From assembly GCF_030010375.1 (NCBI RefSeq), contig NZ_JASCRY010000001.1:1178001-1242000 (forward strand): DNA of 64,000 bases, read 5' to 3'. This DNA is from Flavobacterium yafengii (GTDB taxonomy: Bacteria; Bacteroidota; Bacteroidia; Flavobacteriales; Flavobacteriaceae). The notes beneath the pieces were generated by a model, which ran no database searches, had not been told where the DNA came from, and worked only from the letters and a program-made list of their open reading frames with translations. The first letter of the stretch is position 1. Every line of letters begins with the position of its first letter. A program made the translations under genes and the position numbers. Below are positions 8,600-17,020 of this stretch, in pieces.

Positions 8600-9794
8600 A
8601 AGGATTTCGTTCTTGCCAATTGGTTTCAGGTTCTAAATATCTAAATATTTTTGACATGTATGAATTGACAATTGGATTGCTATGCGCCATGAATCCATAC
8701 ATTTTTATAGGTTTTGCGCCAACTGAGCTTTTGATTTCCAATGCCGTTCTAGCAAACACAATTTCCTTAAACCCTTTATTTATAGAATACGCTATCATAT
8801 CATACAGCATGTTCAAATACAGCATTTTTTCACGTTGAATACTTTCGTCATATCCCAGGAAATAAGTGTCCATTACGGAACCATTTTTTATCAAAGTATT
8901 AAATCCAATTAATTTTTCATCTATGAAATAACCATAAAAAAGAAATTTGTCTTTAAAGATTTCTTTAAAAATTCTAAAATGATTTTTAGGGAGAAAAAAA
9001 GTATTGAAAGGTGCATTTTTTGCCACATGAAGATACAAGTCATAAATAGTATCTTCTAAAGTTATGATATCCTCTAAATGCATTTTCCTTTTCTCAATAA
9101 AGGCTCCCTTTTTTCGGACTCTTTTATACTGATCTCTGTATTTTTTTGAAAGGGAGTCGATGTAATCTTGTTCTGACTTCCAGTTTTCATTAATGTAGAA
9201 AACCATATTCGGTTGTGTCGAAAACTGATAGTCATTTTTAAATTCAGGAATGGCAAAGTTCGTAATGTCTTCTTTGTGAAAATCTTTATAAGTGGTAATA
9301 TGAATCTTTTTTCCTTTGGATTGAAATATTTTTTCCAATGCTGATGTAGCTGATTTCAAGGTTTGCAGTGCTTTCTTTTTATCAATAGATTCAGATAAAG
9401 CAAAAGAATTTTGCCCAGTTAACATATTGTTTCCAATTACGAGAACGTGAGAACCGAAGTTCCTGAAAACTAAATTTCTAACAGTGGTTTTAATGCATTT
9501 ATCCCGATCTCCAAAAGATTCCAGTTGATTTAAATCTAAAAATTGAGAAAGTGCAATGCCAACTAAAGTTTCATTTTCGAATAGTCCAATGAAATGACAC
9601 ACCATATTTTCGGGAGATGATTTTTCTAAAATCTCCAGGTATTTTTTAGATAAAAAAATGGTTGAAACAGCTAAATCATCCCAGTTTGAAGGAAGTTGCG
9701 CTGTAGCATTATAAATTTTAAAAGAATAAGGTGTATTCAAATTGAAGAGAAATTTTTTTTCAAAATTAGTTAATAAAGTTAAAGTATTTCTCAA
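8592..9794 (-). CDS. GNAT / FemAB-like acyltransferase
   Basis: 400 residues with the two-domain look of FemAB or BioF2-like acetyltransferases. A Lys/Arg-rich stretch (SLSKKYRDQYKRVRKKGAF) lies mid-protein. The C-terminal GNAT-like half has LIGFNTLIKNGSVMDTYFLGYD and KGFKEIVFARTALEIKSSVGA, comparable to the acyl-donor binding core. No signal peptide or membrane segment. Family members use aminoacyl- or acyl-donors to modify cell-envelope precursors or metabolites; the substrate is not deducible. Sits convergent to the lipid kinase and divergent from the pterin dehydratase gene. Confidence 0.72.
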   Translation of the reverse strand: MRNTLTLLTNFEKKFLFNLNTPYSFKIYNATAQLPSNWDDLAVSTIFLSKKYLEILEKSSPENMVCHFIGLFENETLVGIALSQFLDLNQLESFGDRDKCIKTTVRNLVFRNFGSHVLVIGNNMLTGQNSFALSESIDKKKALQTLKSATSALEKIFQSKGKKIHITTYKDFHKEDITNFAIPEFKNDYQFSTQPNMVFYINENWKSEQDYIDSLSKKYRDQYKRVRKKGAFIEKRKMHLEDIITLEDTIYDLYLHVAKNAPFNTFFLPKNHFRIFKEIFKDKFLFYGYFIDEKLIGFNTLIKNGSVMDTYFLGYDESIQREKMLYLNMLYDMIAYSINKGFKEIVFARTALEIKSSVGAKPIKMYGFMAHSNPIVNSYMSKIFRYLEPETNWQERNPFK

Positions 9795-9837
9795 TGTCTC
9801 GAAATTAACTAACTTTATATAAATTAAAGAGTAGATT

Positions 9838-10116
9838 ATGAAAACCTATTCAGCTGAGACAATTCAATCCGAACTAAAAGTGCTTAAAGACTGGCAATTT
9901 GTCAATGATGGAATTGAGAAAAAGTTTGTTTTTTCAGATTTTACTCAAGCATTAGGTTTTATAGTTCAAGTAGGAGTGATGGCCGAGAAAAGAAATCACC
10001 ATCCAGAATTATTCAATGTGTATAGTAAAGTCACAATTAGGCTGACAACACATGATGCAAATGGTGTTACTGATAAGGATTTAGATTTAGCCAAAGCTAT
10101 TGAGACAATCCCATAA
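9838..10116 (+). CDS. 4a-hydroxytetrahydrobiopterin dehydratase (pterin carbinolamine dehydratase)
   Basis: 92-residue enzyme that dehydrates the 4a-hydroxypterin made by aromatic amino acid hydroxylases, allowing cofactor recycling. The family signature is intact: EKRNHHPEL (residues 50-58, His54/His55), a tyrosine shortly after (VYSKV) and THD (His72, Asp73), then a conserved acidic/hydrophobic C-terminus. Length is normal. The matching pterin-dependent hydroxylase is encoded about 22 kb away at 32.3-34.1 kb, so the pair is complete within the window although not in one operon. A hairpin terminator follows. Confidence 0.94.
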   Translation: MKTYSAETIQSELKVLKDWQFVNDGIEKKFVFSDFTQALGFIVQVGVMAEKRNHHPELFNVYSKVTIRLTTHDANGVTDKDLDLAKAIETIP

Positions 10117-10121
10117 AAAAC

Positions 10122-10155
10122 AAATTTCGTCTTGTAGTATACGAAGACGAAATTT
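10122..10155 (+). terminator. Terminator after the pterin dehydratase gene
   Basis: A 12-bp perfect stem, AAATTTCGTCTT (10122-10133) with AAGACGAAATTT (10144-10155), followed by a T-rich tract. It also lies just past the stop of the convergent DUF1761 gene and could serve both. Confidence 0.85.
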
Positions 10156-10175
10156 ATTTTATTTTTTTTCGAAAA

Positions 10176-10658
10176 TTATTTCCAAGCACAAATAATTCCT
10201 CCCATAATCATAAAGCATACAATCCAAAAACCACCGGTAACAAGAGTGTATTTGAAGCTTCTTCTTTCGTAGAGTGCATTTGTGCCTATAATTGGTAATG
10301 CTAAAAACAGTCCAGTCATAAAGCCGTGTAATGCTCCGTGCTTGAATGATCTAAATGCTAATCCATAATCTGCCATGAAAGCCTCGTAAGAAGGTTTTGC
10401 GATACTAGGATCTCCGCCAACCATTCCTAATGCTCCAAATTGATGTATTGTTAGCATTTGAAGGATAAAGCTTATGAAAAAAGCGTACAGTAATGATACT
10501 CCAAATGTCAGGAGCATATTTCCTCCTTTCATTTTTTCTTCCGTCATGCCGGATTCTTTCATCCAAATTGTTCCAAAAACTTTTGGATTGTACCAAACAA
10601 ATCCTACGACAAGTGTAGATAAAGCAGCGACAAAAAGTGCTAGAAAATTGATTTCCAT
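10176..10658 (-). CDS. DUF1761 membrane protein
   Basis: 160-residue protein with four hydrophobic segments (about residues 4-24, 50-68, 108-126 and 138-158). The N-terminal helix followed by FVWYNPKVFGTIWMKESG is the hallmark of the DUF1761 family; function unknown. A charged cytoplasmic or periplasmic loop (MTEEKMKGG) separates helices 1 and 2. No obvious functional partner nearby. Confidence 0.85.
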   Translation of the reverse strand: MEINFLALFVAALSTLVVGFVWYNPKVFGTIWMKESGMTEEKMKGGNMLLTFGVSLLYAFFISFILQMLTIHQFGALGMVGGDPSIAKPSYEAFMADYGLAFRSFKHGALHGFMTGLFLALPIIGTNALYERRSFKYTLVTGGFWIVCFMIMGGIICAWK

Positions 10659-10839
10659 ATAATTGGTTTTAAAGATTAGTAATCAAATTTAATAAATTAA
10701 TATTTAATTAAGAAAATCGAGCATTCTTGTAAGATATAACTCTATAAAAAATAAAAAACAGTGTAGTTCGTCGATTTTATTTGCTGATTAGCTCCGTTGT
10801 ATGTAGTTTTATGTGTATTAAAGAAATAAATCTGACGTT

Positions 10840-11694
10840 ATGAGAAATATAACTACTCTATTTTTAACCCTTTTGTTTTCATTTCAAATGTTTGCTGATG
10901 TATCTCAATCAGAAAAAGATGCGTTGGTAAAACTGTATCAATCTACAAATGGAAATCAGTGGAAAGTGAAATGGGATTTAGCATCACCAATTTCTACTTG
11001 GCATGGTGTTAAGTTACAAGACGATAAAGTAATTTCTATTACTTTAGACAATAACAATTTGGTTGGTGAAATTCCAGAAGAGATTTTAAGCTTAGTAAGC
11101 TTGCAAGAATTGGATTTACACAAAAACCAAATTTCAGGCATGATTCCTTCTTCTATCGGAAAATTAAAAGAAATGAAAGTATTGAATCTTTCTTTCAATA
11201 AAATATCAGGAACAATTCCTTCTTCTATTTGTGAAATGAGTAATTTGAAAGATTTAGAATTGTATATGAATGCAATTTCAGGAGAGTTGCCTATGCAAAT
11301 AGGAGCTTTGAATCAATTAGAAACACTTTCTTTATTCAATAATGAAATAGTAGGACAAATTCCTAATTCACTATATGACATAAAAACATTAAAAACATTG
11401 CTTTTAAATAGTAATAAACTTTCGGGAGGATTAAGTCGTGAAGTGGTTAACATGACATCGCTTGAGAACCTTAGTTTATTTGATAATAAAATGAATGGTC
11501 AAGTGCCTTTAGAACTTGAGAAATTAAATAAATTGAAAGAAATGAATATTTCTTACAATATGTTTAACGGCTTGATATCTAAAGAGTTAGCTGTTTTAGA
11601 TATGTTGAATATGACAATGATAAATGATAAAGGAGTAGCGGTTTTATTAGAAGTAAATACTGTTAGAAATACTGCTATAGCTTCTGAGGATTAA
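10840..11694 (+). CDS. Secreted plant-type leucine-rich repeat protein
   Basis: 284 residues with a signal peptide (MRNITTLFLTLLFSFQMFA). The N-terminal cap (DALVKLYQSTNGNQW, later STWHGV) resembles the LRR N-terminal cap of plant receptor proteins. It is followed by about seven 23-25-residue repeats of the plant-specific LxxLxLxxNxxSGxIPxxI type, for example LVGEIPEEI, ISGMIPSSIG, ISGTIPSSIC and ISGELPMQIG. No C-terminal type IX sorting domain is visible, so it is probably periplasmic or surface-attached by other means. A protein-binding role is the usual inference; no partner can be named. Followed by a strong terminator. Confidence 0.88.
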   Translation: MRNITTLFLTLLFSFQMFADVSQSEKDALVKLYQSTNGNQWKVKWDLASPISTWHGVKLQDDKVISITLDNNNLVGEIPEEILSLVSLQELDLHKNQISGMIPSSIGKLKEMKVLNLSFNKISGTIPSSICEMSNLKDLELYMNAISGELPMQIGALNQLETLSLFNNEIVGQIPNSLYDIKTLKTLLLNSNKLSGGLSREVVNMTSLENLSLFDNKMNGQVPLELEKLNKLKEMNISYNMFNGLISKELAVLDMLNMTMINDKGVAVLLEVNTVRNTAIASED

Positions 11695-11766
11695 TTTAGA
11701 ATAAACAAAGAGTTTACTACTCTTTGATATTACAATTTAGTTGTTTTAATAAACTTAGTTTGTCTG

Positions 11767-11796
11767 AACCTGTGAAGCTTGCTTCACAGGTTTTTT
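11767..11796 (+). terminator. Terminator after the LRR gene
   Basis: AACCTGTGAAGC (11767-11778) pairs with GCTTCACAGGTT (11781-11792); the short loop and the following T run give a strong rho-independent terminator, about 70 bp after the stop. Confidence 0.88.
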
Positions 11797-11885
11797 ATTT
11801 TAAATTACTTTGGTGTAGTTGTAACAAAAAAAGCTCCAGATTTCTCTAAAGCTTTCAAGTCGTTTACGGGGTAGATATTAGTTTT

Positions 11886-12138
11886 CTAAATTACATTTAG
11901 ATTTTGAATGAATTCTCTCCCAATTCCGAATTTTAAATATTTTTCTCTTTTTATTGCTGCTGATTTTGAATTGAAAAACTCAACATGAATAATCTTTCAA
12001 GGGCTAAAATTTTAAAGTAACCCCCTTTGTTCCTAAAATATTATGAGATTTGAATCGCTCTATTAAATTAGAAGTAAAACCAGTATAATTCTTTTCTAAT
12101 TTTTCAGAATATAAAATGTACACAACAAATTCATTCAT
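11886..12138 (-). pseudogene. GIY-YIG endonuclease-domain protein, broken
   Basis: Read on the minus strand from an ATG at 12138, the sequence gives MNEFVVYILYSEKLEKNYTG and then SNLIERFKSHN, the start of a stand-alone GIY-YIG domain (the 'YxG' is YTG). The frame reaches a stop after TLKF. In another frame the rest of the domain continues (KIIHVEFFNSKSAA, IKREKYLKFG, REFIQN) to a stop at 11886, preceded by an in-frame TGA where the family usually has Trp (P-W-K). So at least one frameshift and one nonsense change have inactivated it. These small proteins are common singletons beside tRNA or rRNA genes in Bacteroidota. Confidence 0.8.
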
Positions 12139-12188
12139 AATTACAAGGTATAAAAAAACCCATCAAAATTTTGATGGGTTTCTCTCAG

Positions 12189-12261
12189 TAGCGGGAACAG
12201 GACTCGAACCTGTGACCTTCGGGTTATGAGCCCGACGAGCTGCCTACTGCTCTATCCCGCG
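12189..12261 (-). tRNA. Initiator tRNA-fMet (CAT), copy 1
   Basis: A complete 73-nt cloverleaf on the minus strand: acceptor CGCGGGA / TCCCGCT, D arm GAGC...GCTC, anticodon arm TCGGG-CTCATAA-CCCGA, T arm ACAGG-TTCGAGT-CCTGT, discriminator A. Three features mark it as initiator rather than elongator Met: the unpaired C1/U72 end, the A11:U24 pair in the D stem, and three G:C pairs at the bottom of the anticodon stem. CCA is not encoded. Confidence 0.93.
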
Positions 12262-12293
12262 ATGTACGTTTGTAATTTCAATAAAATTCTTAG

Positions 12294-12366
12294 TAGCGGG
12301 AACAGGACTCGAACCTGTGACCTTCGGGTTATGAGCCCGACGAGCTGCCTACTGCTCTATCCCGCG
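12294..12366 (-). tRNA. Initiator tRNA-fMet (CAT), copy 2
   Basis: Identical in sequence to the copy at 12189-12261, with the same C1/U72 mismatch, A11:U24 pair, GGG/CCC anticodon stem and non-encoded CCA. The two copies are separated by 32 bp and are probably co-transcribed, this one first. Confidence 0.93.
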
Positions 12367-12455
12367 TTGTTTCGGGTGCAAATGTACGACGAATTTCCGT
12401 ATTTCCAACGAAAATTTTAAAAAATGTTTTATTTCGTCTATTGACTTGATATGTC

Positions 12456-12463
12456 TACCTTTG
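12456..12463 (+). promoter_or_regulatory. Bacteroidota -7 promoter element upstream of era
   Basis: TACCTTTG matches the Bacteroidota housekeeping -7 consensus TAnnTTTG, 20 bp before the era start codon. No clean TTTG/TTG -33 element lies at the ideal distance (TTTCG at 12432 is the best), so the call rests on the -7 box and position. Confidence 0.6.
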
Positions 12464-12483
12464 CAAAATAAATTATAATAGAA

Positions 12484-13365
12484 ATGTCACACAAAGCAGG
12501 TTTTGTAAACATCATAGGAAATCCAAATGTTGGTAAATCAACATTAATGAATGCCTTTGTTGGAGAAAGATTGTCAATAATCACATCAAAAGCACAAACA
12601 ACACGTCATAGAATTCTGGGAATTGTAAATGGAGAAGATTTTCAAATGATCTTATCAGATACACCTGGAATCATCAAACCTGCTTACGAAATGCAGGAAT
12701 CAATGATGAATTTTGTTAAATCCGCTTTTGAAGATGCTGATGTGCTGATTTACATGGTTGAAATTGGAGAACAAGAGTTGAAAGATGAAGCGTTTTTTAA
12801 TAAAATAATTCATGCCAAAATCCCTGTTTTATTATTATTGAATAAAATCGATAATTCAAATCAGGCGCAACTGGAAGAACAAGTAGCTTTCTGGACTGCC
12901 AAAGTTCCTAATGCAGAAATTTTTCCAATATCAGCATTAAAGAATTTTAATGTACCGGAAGTTTTTGGAAGAATCATTGAGTTGTTGCCGGAATCACCTG
13001 CTTATTACCCAAAAGATCAATTGACAGATAAACCGGAGCGTTTCTTTGTAAATGAAACCATCCGTGAGAAAATCTTGTTGAATTACAGCAAAGAAATCCC
13101 ATACGCAGTAGAAATTGTTACCGAAGAGTTTTTTGAGGATGAAAACATCATTAGAATCCGTTCTTTGATTATGGTGGAGCGCGATACCCAAAAAGGAATC
13201 GTTATAGGACACAAAGGTGCCGCTTTGAAAAAAGTAGGAATGGAAGCCCGTGCTGATTTAGAGAAATTCTTTGGAAAACAAATTCATATTGAGTTGTACG
13301 TGAAAGTGAATAAAAACTGGAGAAGCAACGCAAATATGTTGAAACGATTTGGTTATAACCAGTAA
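12484..13365 (+). CDS. era: GTPase Era
   Basis: Ribosome-associated GTPase needed for 16S rRNA 3'-end maturation and 30S assembly. 293 residues, standard length. G1 is GNPNVGKS (12-19), the G2 threonines sit in KAQTTRHR, G3 is DTPG, G4 is NKID. The C-terminal KH domain has the GxxG loop in VIGHKGAALKKVG, for binding the 3' end of 16S rRNA. It has its own promoter-like element, with the related der gene 160 bp downstream on the same strand. Confidence 0.98.
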   Translation: MSHKAGFVNIIGNPNVGKSTLMNAFVGERLSIITSKAQTTRHRILGIVNGEDFQMILSDTPGIIKPAYEMQESMMNFVKSAFEDADVLIYMVEIGEQELKDEAFFNKIIHAKIPVLLLLNKIDNSNQAQLEEQVAFWTAKVPNAEIFPISALKNFNVPEVFGRIIELLPESPAYYPKDQLTDKPERFFVNETIREKILLNYSKEIPYAVEIVTEEFFEDENIIRIRSLIMVERDTQKGIVIGHKGAALKKVGMEARADLEKFFGKQIHIELYVKVNKNWRSNANMLKRFGYNQ

Positions 13366-13407
13366 TATAATTTGGGCGTGACCACAAGGGTTAGGCTATA
13401 CGTTACA

Positions 13408-13440
13408 ATCTTTGTTGCAAAAAAAATGCAACAAAGGATT
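13408..13440 (+). terminator. Hairpin between era and der
   Basis: ATCTTTGTTGCA (from about 13408) pairs imperfectly with TGCAACAAAGGAT (to 13439) around an A-rich loop. No long T run follows, so it could be a weak terminator or an RNA 3'-end structure; der has its own promoter downstream. Confidence 0.4.
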
Positions 13441-13495
13441 TTCACTACTATCCTTCACGCAAAAAACGGATAGTTTAGATTACAAAATAATAGAG

Positions 13496-13503
13496 TACCT
13501 TTG
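13496..13503 (+). promoter_or_regulatory. Bacteroidota -7 promoter element upstream of der
   Basis: TACCTTTG, identical to the element before era, 21 bp before the der start codon. It suggests der is transcribed separately from era. Confidence 0.6.
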
Positions 13504-13524
13504 CAAAATATTTGAATTTATATT

Positions 13525-14835
13525 ATGAATAACATTGTTGCGATAGTAGGAAGACCTAATGTAGGGAAATCAACCCTTTTTAATAGGCTGATACAAAGAA
13601 GAGAAGCTATTGTAGATTCAGTATCTGGGGTGACCCGAGATAGAAACTATGGTAAAAGCGAGTGGAACGGAAAAGAGTTTTCTGTAATTGATACCGGCGG
13701 ATATGTACGTGGTTCTGATGATGTTTTTGAAGGAGAAATCCGTAAACAAGTGGAACTTGCCATTGATGAAGCTGATGTTATCATTTTTGTGGTTGATGTG
13801 GAAGAAGGGATTACTCCAATGGATGATGCCGTTGCGAGATTGTTGCGTAAAGTGACAAAACCGGTTTTACTTGCAGTAAATAAGGTGGATAACGCCATGC
13901 GTGAGAAAGATGCAATTGAGTTTTATAACCTTGGTTTAGGAGAGTATTATACCTTTGCCAGTATTTCAGGAAGTGGAACAGGAGATTTATTGGATGCATT
14001 GATTGATGCTTTTCCTATTAAACCAGAGCCAACTCAAGAAGAAGTGGTATTGCCTCGTTTTGCAGTTGTAGGTCGTCCTAATGCTGGAAAATCAAGTTTT
14101 ATCAATGCATTGATTGGTAAAGACAGATATATAGTTACTGATATTGCGGGAACAACCCGTGATTCTATTGATACAAAATTTGACCGTTTTGGTTTCGAAT
14201 TTAACTTAGTGGATACTGCGGGAATCCGTCGTAAAGCAAAAGTAAAGGAAGATTTAGAGTTTTACTCGGTAATGCGTTCGGTTCGTGCCATTGAGCATGC
14301 TGATATTTGTATCTTGATTATAGATGCCACACGTGGATTCGAAGGCCAAGATCAAAGTATTTTTTGGTTGGCTGAGAAAAACCGTAAAGGTGTTGTAATC
14401 TTAGTAAACAAATGGGATTTAGTGGAAAAAGAAACGATGTCAACTCGTGATTATGAAGCTAAAATCAGAGAAGAATTAATGCCATTTACGGATGTGCCTA
14501 TTCTTTTTGTTTCGGCTTTGACAAAACAACGTTTGTTGAAAGCTTTGGAAGCTACAGTAAAAGTTTTCGAAAACAGACAGCAACGTATTGCTACTTCAAA
14601 ATTCAACGAATTTATGTTGAAAGTGATTGAAGCATACCCACCACCAGCTACAAAAGGGAAATATGTAAAAATTAAATATTGCATGCAGTTGCCAACACCA
14701 ACACCACAATTTGTGTTTTTTGCCAATATGCCACAATATGTAAAAGAACCTTACAAACGTTATCTGGAAAATAAAATTAGAGAAAACTGGGACTTTTCAG
14801 GGGTGCCAATCGATATTTATATCAGAGAGAAATAG
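13525..14835 (+). CDS. der: Ribosome biogenesis GTPase Der (EngA)
   Basis: Double-GTPase protein required for 50S subunit assembly. 436 residues, normal. First G domain: GRPNVGKST (8-16), DTGG, NKVD. Second G domain: [17 protein letters not shown]. The C-terminal KH-like domain closes with a conserved basic segment ([20 protein letters not shown]). Adjacent to era, but the two are separated by a hairpin and an independent -7 element. A terminator follows at 14859. Confidence 0.98.
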   Translation: MNNIVAIVGRPNVGKSTLFNRLIQRREAIVDSVSGVTRDRNYGKSEWNGKEFSVIDTGGYVRGSDDVFEGEIRKQVELAIDEADVIIFVVDVEEGITPMDDAVARLLRKVTKPVLLAVNKVDNAMREKDAIEFYNLGLGEYYTFASISGSGTGDLLDALIDAFPIKPEPTQEEVVLPRFAVVGRPNAGKSSFINALIGKDRYIVTDIAGTTRDSIDTKFDRFGFEFNLVDTAGIRRKAKVKEDLEFYSVMRSVRAIEHADICILIIDATRGFEGQDQSIFWLAEKNRKGVVILVNKWDLVEKETMSTRDYEAKIREELMPFTDVPILFVSALTKQRLLKALEATVKVFENRQQRIATSKFNEFMLKVIEAYPPPATKGKYVKIKYCMQLPTPTPQFVFFANMPQYVKEPYKRYLENKIRENWDFSGVPIDIYIREK

Positions 14836-14858
14836 TTTTTATTTCTAAATTAAAATAG

Positions 14859-14898
14859 AAAGTTTATTGAGTTTGTAAAAGCTCGATAAACTTTTTTT
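14859..14898 (+). terminator. Terminator after der
   Basis: AAAGTTTATTGAG (14859-14871) pairs with CTCGATAAACTTT (14882-14894), with one mismatch, followed by a T run. It separates der from the SDR gene 17 bp further on. Confidence 0.75.
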
Positions 14899-14914
14899 AT
14901 TTTTATGAAAAAAT

Positions 14915-15706
14915 ATGAATGCAATAAATGGCAAAGTAGTTTGGATTACAGGCGCTTCAAGCGGAATAGGAGAGGCTTTAGCGTATGAATTATCCGATAA
15001 AAATTGCAAATTAATTCTTTCGGCTCGAAATAGTGATGCTTTAGAAACTGTAAAATCTAAATGTTCAAACACAGAAGTTGTCATTTTGCCTTTTGATTTG
15101 GTTGATTTTGACAACGCTAAAAATCATGCAGAAAAAGCCATTACTGCTTTCGGAAAAGTGGATGTTCTTATTAATAATGGTGGGATTAGCCAGCGCTCAC
15201 TGATTGTAGAAACAGATTTTGAAGTAGATAAAAAACTCATCGAAACAGATTATCTCGGGACAGTCGCTTTAACAAAAGCATTATTACCTCATTTTATCAA
15301 TAATAAGAAAGGACATTTTGTAACCATAACCAGCTTGATGGGTAAATTTGGTTCGCCATATCGTTCCGGATATTGTGGGGCAAAACATGCCTTGCATGGT
15401 TTTTTTGATGTTTTGAGAATGGAACATGAAAAAGATACTATCAAAGTGACGCTTGTTTGCCCTGGATTTATTCAAACGAATGTGGCCAAAAATGCGCTTA
15501 CCGCAGACGGATCTAGACAAAATAGAGACGATGAAGCAACTCAAAATGGAATGAAAGCAAGTGTTTTTGTCAAAAAATTGGTGAGAGCAGTTGAGTATGA
15601 TAAATTTGAAGTTTATATTGGTGGTAAAGAAATTATGGGAGTTTATATGAAACGATTTTTCCCCAAATGGTTGCATTATTTTGTTTTAAAAAGTAAAGTG
15701 AGATAA
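14915..15706 (+). CDS. Short-chain dehydrogenase/reductase (SDR family)
   Basis: 263-residue classical SDR. NAD(P)-binding GASSGIG (13-19), structural NNGG (87-90), catalytic Ser140, Tyr153 and Lys157 (SGYCGAKHAL). The C-terminal part (YMKRFFPKWLHYFVLK) is basic and hydrophobic and may touch the membrane, as in DHRS7-like members. ARNS after the second beta strand would favour NADP over NAD (inference). Substrate unknown. It stands alone between two terminators. Confidence 0.9.
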   Translation: MNAINGKVVWITGASSGIGEALAYELSDKNCKLILSARNSDALETVKSKCSNTEVVILPFDLVDFDNAKNHAEKAITAFGKVDVLINNGGISQRSLIVETDFEVDKKLIETDYLGTVALTKALLPHFINNKKGHFVTITSLMGKFGSPYRSGYCGAKHALHGFFDVLRMEHEKDTIKVTLVCPGFIQTNVAKNALTADGSRQNRDDEATQNGMKASVFVKKLVRAVEYDKFEVYIGGKEIMGVYMKRFFPKWLHYFVLKSKVR

Positions 15707-15753
15707 ATTTCAATATTGTCTAATGAAAATTTAAATCAGAAATTGATAATAAC

Positions 15754-15781
15754 AAAAAATCCCGAGCAATCGGGATTTTTT
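15754..15781. terminator. Bidirectional terminator
   Basis: AAAAAATCCCGA-GCAA-TCGGGATTTTTT: a perfect stem with A and T runs on both sides, placed between the convergent SDR (+) and small membrane protein (-) genes, so it can stop both. Confidence 0.88.
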
Positions 15782-15806
15782 GTTATTTAATAAAACTATA
15801 ATATTT

Positions 15807-16043
15807 CTAATTTTCATCTTCTTCCAAAGTTTCCATTGGATGATCACCGTACCAATCTTTAAATGTTTTTGTAGTTGTATAATCATCATGTAGTACGGTA
15901 TAAACCATAAACAAGATTAATGGTATGCCTACGCAATATAAGGTCATTATTACCGGCAAAGCTACGTTAGTTTGACATAAACCGGCAAATACAAAAACAT
16001 AAATGGTAGTAAACCAAACGAGTTTAATTGCAAAATTTTTCAT
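15807..16043 (-). CDS. Small two-helix membrane protein, function unknown
   Basis: 78 residues: two hydrophobic segments (about residues 6-22 and 28-48) with an acidic cytosolic or periplasmic tail (DWYGDHPMETLEEDEN). No recognised domain. Coding support comes from the sensible amphipathic layout, a start codon in clean context and a terminator right after the stop. It may be a species-level orphan membrane protein; no functional clue from neighbours. Confidence 0.65.
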   Translation of the reverse strand: MKNFAIKLVWFTTIYVFVFAGLCQTNVALPVIMTLYCVGIPLILFMVYTVLHDDYTTTKTFKDWYGDHPMETLEEDEN

Positions 16044-16165
16044 GGCTATATCTTTTTATTAAAGTTACGCCAGAAATTCAAAATATTTAGTTAATGTATT
16101 GATAATCAATATTTAAAATAAAATTAATTTGTATTTTTTATAACTTAAAGAGGATGAATACTATT

Positions 16166-16906
16166 CTAAACCTTTTTTTGGAGTTTTATTTTATGGAAAA
16201 TACTGAATCGGATGATGTCTCTATTGAAATAATCAATTCCATTAGCTCGTCGTTGAAAACTGTTTAAATAACCCAATTCTAATGTAATATTTTTGTTTAT
16301 ACCATATTGTACCGCGGCATAAACTCTATTTTGGTCAAATGTGTTTTTAACGATATTTTTTCCTGCATTGAACATTATTTCATCTGAAAGAATAGTTTTT
16401 AAATACTGATTTTCTTTTTTCCAAAAAATGTAATCGGCTTGAAGTCTGTATCTGAATCTCCAGGAAAATGTAGTACCGGGTAATAATGATTCTTTATTGG
16501 CATTATGAATAAATCGTTCTTCTGCTTGAAATCGTTGAAGCAGTGTTACTTTATTAATGTCTAGTTTCCATGTAAGATCTTGTTGTCCTCGGTATTCCGG
16601 AGTATTAAAAGTATAGGATACTTCGGGTACTTGTGTTGCAACGGAGAAATGAGTAAAGCCAATTCCTGATTCTAAATGTTCATTGATTTTGTAGCGACCT
16701 TGAATTCGTATGACATATAAATTTTCTTTTACAGGTTTTAAAAAGACTCTATTATCAAATTCTGTATGTAAAGACCATTTCTCATTTAATAGCAATTGAT
16801 TGTAGTAGCGTGTCCAAAGAATGCTTTGATGATCTATATTTTTCTCCGTTTGTGCTTGACAGAGAACAGATACAAATAAAAAGAAAATGATTCGAATAGT
16901 TTTCAC
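16166..16906 (-). CDS. DUF2490 outer-membrane protein
   Basis: 246 residues with a signal peptide (MKTIRIIFFLFVSVLCQAQ). Alternating aromatic/polar strands run through the protein (for example LWTRYYNQLLLNEKWSLHTE, FSWRFRYRLQADYIFW), ending in a strand with terminal hydrophobics (IIRFSIFHKIKL), the pattern of a small beta-barrel. It fits the DUF2490 family. Function unknown. It is divergent from the large receptor gene starting at 17021, with about 115 bp of shared upstream DNA. Confidence 0.82.
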   Translation of the reverse strand: MKTIRIIFFLFVSVLCQAQTEKNIDHQSILWTRYYNQLLLNEKWSLHTEFDNRVFLKPVKENLYVIRIQGRYKINEHLESGIGFTHFSVATQVPEVSYTFNTPEYRGQQDLTWKLDINKVTLLQRFQAEERFIHNANKESLLPGTTFSWRFRYRLQADYIFWKKENQYLKTILSDEIMFNAGKNIVKNTFDQNRVYAAVQYGINKNITLELGYLNSFQRRANGIDYFNRDIIRFSIFHKIKLQKKV

Positions 16907-17020
16907 GTGGTTTTTATTTCAATTTTTGGTAAATTTAAGCAAACACAATAAAAAATTAAGTGTAGATTAAACCTTTTATTTTTTTTAGTGTCTTATCTAT
17001 TTATTTAAATAAATTTTTGC

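Noticed and set aside
10840..11694. LRR protein as a type IX cargo
   Set aside because: Its C-terminus lacks the sorting-domain motifs (for example LYDVAGKLI and the terminal KIIIRR-like end) that are clear in the two 611-residue proteins.
12226..12420. Open frame reading SCLLLYPA-type sequence across the tRNA pair
   Set aside because: It is the complement of the two tRNA genes and their spacer; the repeated peptide comes from the repeated tRNA sequence.
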